Shown piece after piece: positions 23,331-35,090 of a stretch of 64,000 bases of DNA; position 1 is the first letter of the stretch, and each line of letters opens with the position of its first letter. The stretch lies in contig NC_135254.1 of NCBI RefSeq assembly GCF_964204865.1, forward strand, positions 2,919,001-2,983,000, given 5' to 3'. A program made the translations under genes and the position numbers. The notes under the pieces are model-generated. The model had not been told where the DNA came from. It saw nothing but the letters and a program-made list of their open reading frames with translations, and did not search any database. Source of the DNA: Styela clava (lineage: Eukaryota > Chordata > Ascidiacea > Stolidobranchia > Styelidae).

Positions 23331-23440
23331 ATTTTTTTATTCTTAGAACACAATTCTGTATTTCAATACTCTTTATTGTTAAACAGAAAACTTATTTTTC
23401 TAGAAACATGCTCAAACAGAGTTCATGATTTTTTTTTCAG

Positions 23441-23525
23441 CAATGGATATCCAGATCCAAACCATATAGGGAAACTGCGAGAAGCATTGGAGGCGAAAGG
23501 ATTTAAGTATGATGAATCAATACCG
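23441..23525 (+). CDS. gene A DTC exon c
   Basis: The acceptor is TTTTTTTTCAG|CAATGG and the donor ATACCG|GTGAGA. Translation NGYPDPNHIGKLREALEAKG gives the final DTC motif GYPDPxYL..V..EL...G. Phase 2 in and phase 0 out. Confidence 0.85.
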
Positions 23526-24357
23526 GTGAGATAATTTTATTCATTTGACACTCTGGCAAAATATTGCTTTGTCCACTTTCCCCAACATTCATCCTTATGA
23601 ATAGTCTTAAATTTCTGAAAAAACATGTTGGATAATCATCACTTGAAACTGAATTGAGTAATGAACTTGCATTGGTATCGGAGGTAGATAAAGGATTGCT
23701 TGTTTAAATGGAATTGTTTTCCATTCTAATAATTTACTATTCGATTTGAAAAGCCCACCCCAATGGACATCATAAAATACTACATCGTCATATATGATAT
23801 CACAATTACATAGTTTTAAAAGCTTTCAAATGAAAACTCAAAATCGCTATCTTCAATGAGACACTCTGTGTGCTGTGCAGTTTCAATTAATAATATAAGA
23901 CCAAGGCCTCACTTTTATCTCACCCTAGTTCTTATGATTTCAAGTACTTGCTTTGCCATTTCACTATTGCAGTGCTAATTGTGTAGAATATGGTGATTTG
24001 AATAATATAGAAATTAATAGTTTTTTATACCACGTTTATTTTTATGTTTTTCCCCCCGGACAAGGCTCTCTTCAATCATCCACTGATATGTAAATGACTA
24101 ATATTTTTCAGAGACACTGTAATTTTACCAAGAAATAGGTTTTTTACAAGAAATAGGTTTTGTAGTTAGAGAAATGTGTAGCTCGGATAGATATAATAAA
24201 TATTGCAAAAACATAACATGTTTGAATAAGCTGCATCATCATATCATAGTGCACAGATTGACAAATTCTAGTTTTGTTCTATTGGCTGTTGTATGAATTC
24301 TTTTTCCACTGCTACTACATATTTTTGACTCCTGTAACATTTTCTTTCCACTTTCAG

Positions 24358-24545
24358 TAAATCGGATTCCACTGCGTCCTGCACAGGATACTGAACCGAG
24401 ATGTTGAACTTGCCTTCATCAAAACTACAACAAAGGCCAGAACAATATTACCATTGTAGCCATTGTGCAAAGATGTTCTTGATCAATTATTTCATAAGAT
24501 GAAAATGCGAATATTTTGAGAAAATTTATTTGTCCGTTTCCATAT
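24358..24545 (+). other. gene A terminal exon: immediate stop and 3' UTR
   Basis: The acceptor CCACTTTCAG is followed at once by TAA, so a phase 0 join stops right after the DTC. The following sequence aligns with the terminal exon of gene B (57420-57590), including ACAATATTACCATTG and GATGTTCTTGATCAA. Gene B keeps AATAAA there, whereas gene A has CATAAG at the matching place and no hexamer close by. The end coordinate is approximate. Confidence 0.55.
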
Positions 24546-24568
24546 GGGCATATCATTGAATAGTAAAA

Positions 24569-24755
24569 TGGCCTAGGCAGCTAAAGCGTAACACTTAACT
24601 GCTGGCATCGCAGATTACGCGTCTCAGGTCCAAATCTCACGCCAGGGTGTGTAAGATTGGGTAGGCAATGTTGAACCGAAAAGATTTTCGTTTCTTACAA
24701 ACAAATATTATCTCCTTACACATCGTTAAATACCAGTGGCTGCTAAAAATTAATA
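24569..24755 (+). repeat. SINE family A, sense orientation
   Basis: ATGGCCTAGGCAGCTAAAGC (A-box-like), CAGGTCCAAATCTCACGCC (B-box-like) and TTGGGTAGGCAATGTTGAAC follow in order, ending in a CACATCGTTAAATACCAGTG block. The orthologous copy is at 57669-57862. Confidence 0.65.
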
Positions 24756-24975
24756 TTTTTGGGGCATTTTTTGATAATTTTTGTGGCTATAATTGCCCAG
24801 AACGGTAGGTACTCTGAACAAGCACCCAATCATGAATATGGAACTTCTATATTGCACAAAAGAACTTGAAACATTCCTGTTTAGCTCCGTATACAACACT
24901 CTGGTGAGGTAGTGGTCATATGTCTTAAATGCTTTAATATGCGATGCCACCACATTCAAGTTCATAACATTAGGC

Positions 24976-25259
24976 CAATGGTCGGCGAACTTTATGTACT
25001 TGCAGGCCAAATATACACATTTCCGGTAGCGTGGGTGCCGCAATGTTTCTGCCTTAATTATAATTGCCTCATTAAACTTCAAATTATGGCGCATTTGCTT
25101 TCTCATGCTTCGTTAAAAGCCTGCCACAATAAGAAGTGTATGTGGAGTTTTTTAATATATTACTCAACAAAACATTGTTTGCTTATTATCAATGTGGAGG
25201 ATGATGTTGTTGTGGCAACATTTGCATTTGGCCTGGGGGCAGTAGTTTGCCGACCCCTG
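24976..25259. mobile_element. hAT MITE, TSD CATTAGGC, copy 1 only
   Basis: The ends are CAATGGTCGGCGAACTTT and AGTTTGCCGACCCCTG. Identical flanks CATTAGGC occupy 24968-24975 and 25260-25267. In copy 2 the matching spot near 58015 reads CGCTAATAGGATG with no insertion. Confidence 0.9.
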
Positions 25260-25267
25260 CATTAGGC

Positions 25268-26350
25268 TATTTGGGATAGTTGCATTGTCGATATATTATA
25301 TTTGGTAGAATCAATCAGCGAAATCCTTCATAAATTAAAATATGTTGAATAAACTGGCATTTTTGTGTCAGTCCGTACACTACAAAACTGTTCTGATAAT
25401 TTGTGGCAGGTTATACCTGAATGCCAATTGGGGCGTACCTCAACCAAAAATTAATTATTCAAGTCTTGATTTGATTTGAAAAATGTCCAATCCAACCCTG
25501 TGTTATTGAGCTCATGGATAAGGCTGTATAGATTATCTGTTTAAATTTTATATTTCTGCCCTGGGTACTGATTGTTAATCACAACTAAATATATTATTAA
25601 TCAAAGTATGTATAACTCTCAATGTCGTCCTTATGCATTTTAATATATTACTTTTATTGTTTACTATTATGGCATATTGTATACTTTTTCCGTAAGTTCC
25701 TTAGGTCAATGACACCACATTCCAATAGATCTATACAATTGTTCTGATCGCCTAATTGTCAACCACCGCTGTATATATCAATCAATATTCCATACAATAG
25801 CATTTTTATATATTATTTTTATAATTACGCAACCAAACCATCTGACAATATACGAACCAAAAGTTCCATCAAAATAATTCAATAGAAATATGTGACTTTG
25901 TATACTTTTGCAAATTAAAAATAATTTTGCTATGTGCTCAAGTGTATTCTATGTGTTCTCGAACCAATTTAATATAAACAAATGTGTTAATATTTTTATA
26001 ACAATTTATGCCACCAAGCCAATACTGTACATACAAACTATCAAGACTTCTGAAGCAAAAATACCACTGAGTTATCATTCCGGAAAAATATTTTGTATAC
26101 GTTTGCTACAACCATGTATATGTCTATCAATATCCTATTAAATATCTAATTTCAATATAATATTTTTATAATTATGCAACCAAGTCCATACTGTTTACAA
26201 ATTATCAAAAGTTCTGAAGCAAAATCACCACTGAGTTATCATTCCAGTAAAATATTTTTTTTGCAAATAGGCTACTTTGTATACTTTCCACTTTATAAAT
26301 AATTGTGTTATGAATTTTTGATATGTATTGCTTTTCAAACCATTTATTCA
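25268..26350. repeat. AT-rich tail of the duplication with internal imperfect tandem repeat
   Basis: Two imperfect units (about 25.82-26.15 and 26.15-26.30 kb) share TTTTTATAATTA(C/T)GCAACC, CAAAAGTTC and CACTGAGTTATCATTCC. The block also exists at about 58.07-59.09 kb in copy 2. No coding signal was seen. Confidence 0.6.
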
Positions 26351-27050
26351 TCATATATAAAAATGTATTAGTTTGCAAATTTCATAGTTCATACGGAGAT
26401 AAATTCCGGTTTGAAACTGGTTATATTTGGGATGTGAAACATGTTTTTATGAGTTGTTATCACATCTCCACTGCCAACAAGACTCCAGACAAGGAGTCAG
26501 CTTTCAACTGGTTCTTTCTAGTTCTGCAATTCGAACCCAATTTATCACACCATCGGCGAGGAGGTGGAAATTTGATTTTAACCCAAGAACAATTAGGACT
26601 GGTGTGTGGCACAACATTTTAAGACGCCCAATTGATGTGGCGCTACATATTGTCTGAAAAATTTCCTTATCCATTCTTTAACAATTGTAATAATTTTTAT
26701 TGTAATAATGATTTTCCAATTATTGATAAACCTGATTGTAGATCAGTTGCAACGTATGTCATTTTATTTCTGGAGAAGGAAAACCATGACAATGAGGTGG
26801 CAGAGGGAGAGTTTATCATCATTTCAATAATTAAAAAAGTAGACATTTGGGAAGAAACTCACTGAATACACATTAACTTTTAAAGTATATTTTCAATATA
26901 ATTAGAATTCGAAAATATTTTAGAATGTATTGGGAATGGTAGATTGATTTGGTTTTGTCAATCCCACAAATAAAAATATTTTTAATATAAGAAAAAATCA
27001 ATCTAAATTCATTTTATTTCTTTGTACGACTCTTATTTACAACTTTCGCC
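26351..27050. other. non-coding beyond the duplication edge
   Basis: Open frames at 26323-26657 overlap in two phases and lack recognisable motifs. No homology to the second copy was seen here. Confidence 0.4.
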
Positions 27051-27056
27051 CTGAAC

Positions 27057-27262
27057 AAGGCCTTGTACAACCATCTACTTATATCTAATATTTCGTAAAA
27101 AGCTAATATTTACTTAAAATGACCAGAATATCACTTGGTATTGCTCATCCAATTCATTTCACCCTGGGTAAAGTGGGGGTGACGGCATGAAACTCTAACC
27201 CGAAATGTGTGATCTCAATACCAACATAGATAAATCCAACACGTTGGACACGAGGCCATCGC
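27057..27262 (-). repeat. SINE family A, antisense
   Basis: AACAAGGCCTTGTACAACCA, CATCCAATTCATTTCACCCT and CCCGAAATGTGTGATCTC, ending near ACGTTGGACACGAGGCCA, follow the order of the other antisense copies. Confidence 0.6.
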
Positions 27263-27968
27263 CACACTCAACGTATTTCTCCATCATTACAGTAAACACA
27301 TCTTGTTGTCCCATGTAGTTTACAGGTGGGCTAGGATTGAGTGAGAATGACACCAGGGAATTTACCAATGTCATTTTAAGATAGTTAACCAATAACCTAA
27401 CCACCTGTTGGCCCTCAGATATTGCCCAGTTTATAGAAGGTTGGATATGAAAATAGCAATCTGGTTAACCTTTCCACATGCCTTAGGTTGGACCGTTAAG
27501 AAAATAAAATTAGATAATTCAATACTAGATTTGAGTCATCTAATTTAATGATTTACCAGTAAATCTTGCTAATGGCTCGACTTGACAACATGTGAGATAT
27601 GATACTGTTTAAGTCTAGTCCTCAGGCATGTAGTATTTAGTTTCAAAATGAGTAGCAATCAAATAAGGCTCTTTTCCTTGCACCTTGACAGAGTCGAATA
27701 TTGAAATTTCAAGGAGTGTCAGCAGCGCAATAGCAAGAGTGTTGCAAACTCAGCATCTTAACAGTTACCCCATACATTCATAACTATTGCATATATCTTC
27801 ACCCTTTCTGACAAAATAGACTTCGCGATAGAAGGTTTAGAATTCAACTATGTATTTGGACGTATAGTTTATTAGACATTTGCAAAATTGCTACCCCGAA
27901 TTTCACCCTTTAATTTTGTAATGCATAATTGTTGTTTTTGAAATCAATAAAACTGTTTACCGTCTCAT

Positions 27969-28325
27969 CGGTGTGGTGCTTCATTCTAAGCGATAGGAGT
28001 ATGCTTTTCCGGCACACATCTGATTACCCTGCATGGTTCGAATCCGTTGGGATAATTATATGTGAAAGATTGCTGTACTCTCGCCAACAAAAGGTGGTGT
28101 TACGTCTTTCACTTAAGTTAGTCTATTTTATAGGTATATTTTGATTTCCCCTCCCTCTCCCCTAAAAAACATAAAACGAAACAATGAATACACAGAAGTT
28201 TTGAAAAATCGGGAAGTTCAACCATCAAGTCCATGAATGTGAAAGAAATATTCGATTAACTAATCTCATACTCGACATGGACTGGTAACCAGACAAGACA
28301 CCGTGGTCCTTGCCTCCGGGAAAGA
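27969..28325 (+). repeat. SINE family B, interrupted
   Basis: GTGTGGTGCTTCATTCTAAG, ATGGTTCGAATCC (B-box), AAAGATTGCTGTACTC, then after a gap CCATCAAGTCCATG and TGGACTGGTAACCAGACAAG. About 120 bp of unrelated sequence lies between the halves. Confidence 0.6.
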
Positions 28326-30764
28326 AGCCTATTTAATTTTAAGTATACTATCTTTTATCACTGACAGAACATAATGTTCCTGGTAAGGTAAAATTGTTAG
28401 GTCCTTTTTCAATTATATTTGAGAGTTTTCCAAGTGTTGTAAACTCTTTATGGTATTGTGACTTACTTATCACTAGCGCAATTCCATCGTACGACGTACC
28501 AGGCAGGAGAAGGAAAATGCTATTCGTTATATTTGAACGGGGACTTCCCCCGCGCACAACAGCGCCACCAATCGATTATATAGTTAGTTGAGAATTTCTA
28601 TTCAGAACATTTTCCAAACCACGTACACCCTTATATCTAGAACATTTATCTTATTACTTGACATTGTTCTTATATTAATTTATCTCTGAAACGAATTTTG
28701 TATCTTTTTTTAATGATGTTTATATGATTTTATCTGACGACCTTAAGGGGGCGATAGATACCAGGTGTTTGAACCATGGACCATCATGAATTTATCAAAA
28801 GCATTTTAACCGCTGAATTTAGTCAGTGAAAGCAAAATTAAAGTTAAATGCTACCAGCAAGTCATCCTAAATCTTCTAGTTAGTAGTTACCAATAAAAAT
28901 ATTGCATTCTTTATTTTAAAAATATATTTAAGAACTATTTTGGGCATGAAGGCACTAAATAGGACCAATTAAAAAGATTTAACAATTAGATAAATTCATT
29001 TTAATTTCCTTATGCAAGACAATTTAGGATGAAAAACGTATGAAAACAATTTTGAAGTAAATAAAATCTCAACTAATGTTCAGGATGCATTGTATTTCCA
29101 TGAAGTATTACAACAATAGAACAGGACTTTAGTATTTATTTTTCGAAAATAGTAAGACAGATGCAATATCGGACAATTTGCACCCAATTAATTGTCTAAG
29201 ATGTCAGTATGTTACTAGTTAATTGTTGCAGATGAATAGGCATATTTCACTTATTGAAAAAAAAAAATAGAAGTTACTGGAGTGTAAGTGACTTATTGGT
29301 TTATAGGGACGGAAAGTAACTTCCATGGTAACAGAGCATCAATTTGGTATTTCACATTCTGAGAGGTGCTGGTCATGGTTTGATCTCAAAGTTTTCACTG
29401 TTACCTATAATTTGCCAATTTCATCCTGCTGTAGCAAATCAAACAATATTAGGTTTCTGTCCATTGATAAGCAGCTAAGATCTATTGCATTTAACCAACA
29501 ATTTAATTTTCAATCTTCTGTTTGCGACCAAAATCTACATTATCAGCTTAGAATTTTACAATTGGTGTATCTTCCTTACTGATGAAGTAAGTTATAATTT
29601 TTTTCTTCTGAAAGGTTCTAAATTTGGGCCATATTTATATTTTGTGTTTAGTTTGAAACTTGTCGTATGTATCTGGATCATTTTCTTCATAAAATTAATT
29701 ATTAAGTTCAATAATTGATATTTGATTTGTCATGCGATGGCAATGGTTTGCTATTAAGTTCTTGCTAAGATGAAACAATTATCTGCCCCTAATGGATATA
29801 TTTCATCTAGATATGGCAAATTATACAAAATTAAGTTTTTGTCCTAGAATAAGAATGAGTCCTATAAAAGTGTGGGGCCCACTGTGGATAAGGGATGACC
29901 TATCAATTTTATCCTTTTATACTTACTTTTTTCCGACAAGTGATAATTGACTAATGCCTATTTAAATTCTATTTTGTTCTAATTATTCTTGTAGTTGCCT
30001 CGTATTTAGGTACTTGTAAATGTATCCACATAGCACTTTCGTTTTTGGTTGCTATCATGCCTCTTAAAATTAACTGATACTTTTAGTGACAATGATTTAG
30101 TGCTAGTGAGTTTAGTGATACTTTTAGTGACTGATACTGATACTAGAGTTGCTGTTGTATATGGTTAAAGTTAGATAATGCCTTGATTAGATGGTCGTTT
30201 TATTCCATAAGTTTCTGGTTCAGTTTCTATTGTGTTAATACTTGTAACAATATTTCCTGAGCATCATAAGATATCATCATATTATTTATCTACCAAAATA
30301 ACTTTATTATTCTTCGATTAAATGTTTATCATGGTTACTTTTCCTATTGCTGTACTCCATTACTCAACATTAAGCCCCCATGAGATAATTTATCATAGAA
30401 TTTCTCTTGTATTTTTACCAGTAACAATTTATCCATTGGGTTCTCATTGTTCAGTGTATTTGTGAAACTTTTTTATTATTCCTGAATCAGAGATTTATAT
30501 AGAAATATGTTTTAGAATTTTGATGTCGATCGCTTTGACTATTATTAATTACAACAAACAATTGCTGTCCCATTCATCTAAGCAAAAATACGCCAATGCA
30601 AATTTGTTTGTGTGTATTTTATACTTAAATATTAATGCAGATTCATTTTATATTGCTCCTTCATTTGGGCGTTTTTATTTGTGAAACTTAGCCAGTTTCA
30701 TAATTCATTTTGAGCAATGCAATTTTGCTCCAGATAATATACAGTTACGTTAAGTGATTCCTTA
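28326..30764. other. long gene-free stretch
   Basis: The only named block is the repeat at 28525-28645 shared with 1735-1858. A short TTTAGTGATACTTTTAGTGA duplication is near 30085-30135. No exon with splice signals and protein resemblance was seen. Confidence 0.45.
28525..28645 (+). repeat. interspersed repeat shared with 1735-1858
   Basis: GGGGACTTCCCCCGCGCACA, ACAGCGCCACCAATCG and ATTCAGAACATTTTCCAAAC are in the same order as at 1735-1858. The family is unknown. Confidence 0.6.
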
Positions 30765-30767
30765 CTG

Positions 30768-31085
30768 AGATGCTGTATAAGTAAGTAGGCTTGTGTAGTG
30801 TGGAGTAGTTTTTGGTAGTCTGCGAATTACGAAATCTCAATTAACTTTATTACATGGTTAGAATAGCATTTACTAATTTTTCTCGAGGGGAGGAAATCCT
30901 ATAAGATAGCATAATCATACCTGTATATTCATACCTGCTGTATAAGTAAGTAGGCTAGTATAGAGTGGAGTAGTTTTTGGTAGTCTGCAAATTACGAAAT
31001 CACAATTAACCTCATTACATGGTTGGAATAGCATTTACTAATTTTTCTCGAGGGGAGGAAATCCTATAAGATAGCATAATCATAC
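30768..31085. repeat. tandem duplication of a ~168-bp unit
   Basis: TGCTGTATAAGTAAGTAGGC begins at about 30770 and again at about 30938. Both units continue through GTAGTTTTTGGTAGTCTGC, CTCGAGGGGAGGAAATCCTA and AGATAGCATAATCATACC with a handful of substitutions. It is a recent local duplication in non-coding DNA. Confidence 0.85.
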
Positions 31086-31763
31086 CTCTCGTCTAATTAC
31101 CAGTCCATGTCACGTATGGGAATAGTAGTTTGTCAGTTGTTTATTTCAGATACATTTAGAGGTTACATGATTTACCTGCATTTATGGTTACAACGGGGAA
31201 ATCCAGCAATCTTTTCTCACATAATTATTTTGCGAACTCATGCAAGGTAATCAGAGGTGCGGTAGCGAGTGTATTCCAAACACTTAGCCCGGTGCGATAC
31301 ACAGTCGAGCCTATGAATCTGTCTGCTGACTTTATATCCATGATATAAAATTCGAGTGGAGGTTGATAAAACTTTTTTATGTTCTGTGATTTGCAAACGT
31401 TTTGTTGTTGATTATGGAGTTGCAAATATTCATTTAGATTTTAAATGATGTTTGGGGGAATAGCATGAATGTGACATTAATGAACTTGTGTTTTAGTTAC
31501 TTTAGTAGGATATTAATATTCGTAACAATACTTCCAGAGAATTTCAATTAGTCAGCGTATTTGTGAAACAATTGATTTGGTATTCCTAAATTAGAGGTTT
31601 ATACAGGAATATGTTGTAAGACCTCACTGTGCTCTATGTTGAGTGAAAAGTTTCTACATCATATCTTTATACAAAAATTTGTTCAAAGCAAGGTCACACA
31701 TACTCCTATTGACAATATGGTTGATCCCTAAAGTACCAAGTTTCCTGAGAATATAACAAAATG

Positions 31764-31998
31764 GGTATTCCCATAATATGTGTACCAGGTTAGAGTTAGG
31801 CCATCTTTTTACCTCGATTTTGCTTATTTTAGTTCTGCTATGAGTTCGGGGACTGTTGACTGTTTGTTTTTGCCCAGTGAACATACCCCCTTCCCATAAT
31901 AGGCTTCTCTCTCACTTTACACACTTTACCCCGTCACTTTATTTAAAGTAGGAGAACAAAATTAGTTACCTCCATATTGGTACACATACTTCTGCAGC
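31764..31998. mobile_element. foldback MITE, diverged copy
   Basis: ATATGTGTACCAGGTTAGAG then TTAGGCCATC at the left, GAGTTCGGGGACTG in the middle, and CCATATTGGTACACATACTT at the right correspond to the family described at 58579-58791 and 61236-61445. Confidence 0.6.
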
Positions 31999-33489
31999 AC
32001 CATAAAATGTAGGAAAGAATTAAACTTCAGCAAATACCAGTTAGCCTGAAGCTTTCCAAATCAATATTATCGGGGAAACAGCGATTAGGCAGTGAATTAA
32101 CAAGAATCATTTACTGAAATTGTTCTGATTACCATAATATGTTACATATATAAAAAAAAAAAATTCTAATTTTGTGACATTACTAAAATTATTTAAGATT
32201 ATTATTAATCAACCAATTATGACTAATCATGATAAATTAAAATAAATTTGATGAGATTCATGAATACAAGTTTTGGATATTTTTTCGAAGTTTACATCGG
32301 AATTCATCCATTTCATAACCTAACTTTACATCTTACAAAAACTACATTTTATTAAAAGTAAAGTCAATTACGAAATACAAAACAAACAGTGATGCGTGTC
32401 ACGAGGAGATATCAAATAAGAATTTATATTAAGTGGCCTTATACTAAGAGTGCTTTGTTTGCATTTATGATAACGGTAGCCAGCTATGTGGTATCAGGGA
32501 CAAAGTACAGAAAGTAACTTATTTTGAAATACAAACCTCTTGTTGAACTGATCACAATTTAGGCAATATTTAGGGGCATTAAGTTAAAAAATCCTAATTT
32601 TCAGGTAAGGGGTATATCAGTAATTCACAAAAATTTTTATATTGTTACCCATAAATCAAATTACCAAAATCTCAATTACCCCTCTCATAAAAATACAGTA
32701 GTCATATCTATATCAATTTCTTTGACTGAAATTGGGGAAAATACTAACAGCTTTTGCATCTACCAATCCGACTTTAGGATGCTATACCTGCGATAGCTCA
32801 ACAGCCTATAATGTTGTAATATTCGATATAATGTTGTAATATTCGATTACAATATTACATATATATAATTCAATTCTTTGTATCCTTCGAATTAATGAAC
32901 AATTTTCAAACTCAAATTAGTATTCTATTCACATTATAGTAAGGGAAGTTTGAGTTTAAATATTCATCCCTCTACATCCCTGGTGGTAAAATTTTTTACT
33001 ATATTTTGGCTAATTACCACAAATACATTAGCTCCACTTCCTATCAATAACACTGCTATTGGTATTTGAACTATTTGAAAATTCAATATTGCTGGAAGTT
33101 ATTTAGATATTTGAAAACAAACCCCCTTCTTGTACTTTGAAAAATCCCTTTCAGTAGTCATTGAAATTGATCTTCATATGCACATTGTTTTTCATAAACC
33201 AAAGTTAATCCTATTCCTATCTTCGTAAATCCAATACTTTAATTTATTATTTTTTTCATATATATTCCTTTTCATTTATCATAATAATTATCCCAATACG
33301 CTCAATGGGTATAATTACCACATTTTGTTCTCCATATTAGTAATTCTCCAGACCCCTAGTAATTTTTTCTTAATATGCATGGATCAATGATCATATGAGT
33401 GTGATAACTAACTTAAATCATTAGCCCCTTGTAATTGTGCTTTTTACAATTATTTAAGTGTATAATACTCTATAATCTGTGAATCTTAT

Positions 33490-33650
33490 GCCTAACAGTG
33501 AATATGGGGGGAGCTGACTTGGATGACCGTATGGTCGTATCGCTTCCTCCAGTCTTTACTATAAACAGTGTTTATTTATTTGTATTTATGCTTTCATATT
33601 TATATTTGTTTTGGTTGACGAATCAATAAATCTCTCTCTCTCTCACTCTA
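33490..33650 (+). repeat. retroelement 3' end with (TC)n tail
   Basis: GGATGACCGTATGGTCGTAT leads into GACGAATCAATAAATCTCTC and a TC run. A hexamer-like AATAAA followed by a short tandem tail suggests a LINE or SINE 3' end. It is absent from the matching part of the next unit. Confidence 0.45.
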
Positions 33651-34574
33651 AAAAAATTGAGAATATTTTCATGTTGCGTAAAGATTTATTTTTAAATAAG
33701 TGGCAGAAGCTACAAAGATATTGAATATATACCAGTCTCACACATATATTTTCACTAAATTACTACTCAATTTCAATTACTACTAGATCTTAAATCAGCC
33801 ATCATAATTGCATTACGGAATCCTAAAGTTATAAATGTATTTGTTCAAATGTGTTTTGTGGGGCCTGTACGACCAAATATTGTAAAATCCAGACATATAA
33901 CAAACACATAAATTTTAATGGTAACACTCAGTAATATTAAGAGTTTCATTACCCACTGTTTGCATTTCTAGTGATGTCATAATCATCATTTAGAAAATTC
34001 GAAAAAACTGTATTCAAGTTGTCTGCCAATTTCGGCACTTACCGTACTCTCTTCAGGATTTCCCTATTTTCAAACAATTGTATATTTACCATTACAAAAT
34101 ACAAGGAAACATGCATGGGTTTCATGAAGGTAACAGATTAAATTGTTACAAATCCATACTTACATGGTCTCTGGAAGTAAGTTGTTTACCTCCCAATGGC
34201 TAAATACAATTACTGTGTCATATCATGAGCATGGTACAAAAATGCAATTAGAAATTACCACTACGATTGGTCAATAAAGATGCCAGTATTACATACCTGA
34301 GGAACATACGGTAATTGAAAAATGCAAATGTCAAAAAATTATTTGTTCATTGTTCGATTATTGTTTTATACAGCATATAAAAGTAGATTAATAATAATAT
34401 TAAACAAAAAACTACCATGACACACCTATGAGACTTGGAATAAATTCAAAAGTTTGTGTGGAGTTGGTAAGCAGATATATAGTAGCAAAAGATATATGCC
34501 AAATTCGTTAATATATGCATATCAAGCTAAATTTCGGTCAAGTTTTCAACCATGTGTCTCTTGTATGTCTAGAG

Positions 34575-35090
34575 CAGTGCTCGTCAACCTTTTTTGTAAT
34601 GGTACACCTTTTTAACTATTTCTCAAAACCTGGTTCACCCCGCCCATCCAACATTTTTAATACTTGAAAAATTCAATGTTTACAAGTTATATAGATAGTT
34701 TATATAGATTATGTCTATGTGGACAGAAGAGTTTAATATTTAGTTAATGTGAACATTGCTTGTGGAATTCGTCGGCCATTTATTATATTTTTGGATGGAG
34801 TGCAGAAAATCCTTGTTCGAAAGGGTATGTTGTAGACATTAGGACGAGAATGGTAACAGCTTTTTGTGCAAGATTGCGATACTCGAAAAAATATCAGAAA
34901 ATGCCAGACATACGCTATGGAGTTGAATAGATATTACAAACTATTGTCAATTTTAGCGTATATAATAAGTACATTGCACGTTATGGTGTATCCTACAACA
35001 TTCTGTACGGTACACCCTATCGATGTGCTACACCCTTCAAACTTTTTGGTACACCCTGGGGTGTACTATACACCCGGTTGACGAGCACTG
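34575..35090. mobile_element. hAT MITE, TSD GTCTAGAG
   Basis: The ends CAGTGCTCGTCAACC and GGTTGACGAGCACTG are perfect inverted repeats. Flanking GTCTAGAG copies at 34567-34574 and 35091-35098 are identical. The interior is 516 bp in all with repeated GGTACACCCT words and no transposase. Confidence 0.93.

Larger units (their letters stand above)
18500..26350. repeat. segmental duplication, copy 1 (DTC cassette of gene A)
   Basis: From the hAT remnant at about 18.66 kb to about 26.35 kb the sequence aligns by eye, block after block, with 48.85-59.09 kb. Shared parts are the hAT tail, three DTC exons, introns, SINEs, the 3' end and the downstream AT-rich repeats. Differences include insertions private to one copy, such as 21179-21655 here and 51545-53568 in the other. 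Coding exons and introns are both conserved, so the duplication is not ancient. Confidence 0.85.

Noticed and set aside
26323..26657. Overlapping 99- and 76-residue frames as a small gene
   Set aside because: Two overlapping phases are equally open, neither has a recognisable motif, and there is no splice or UTR support.
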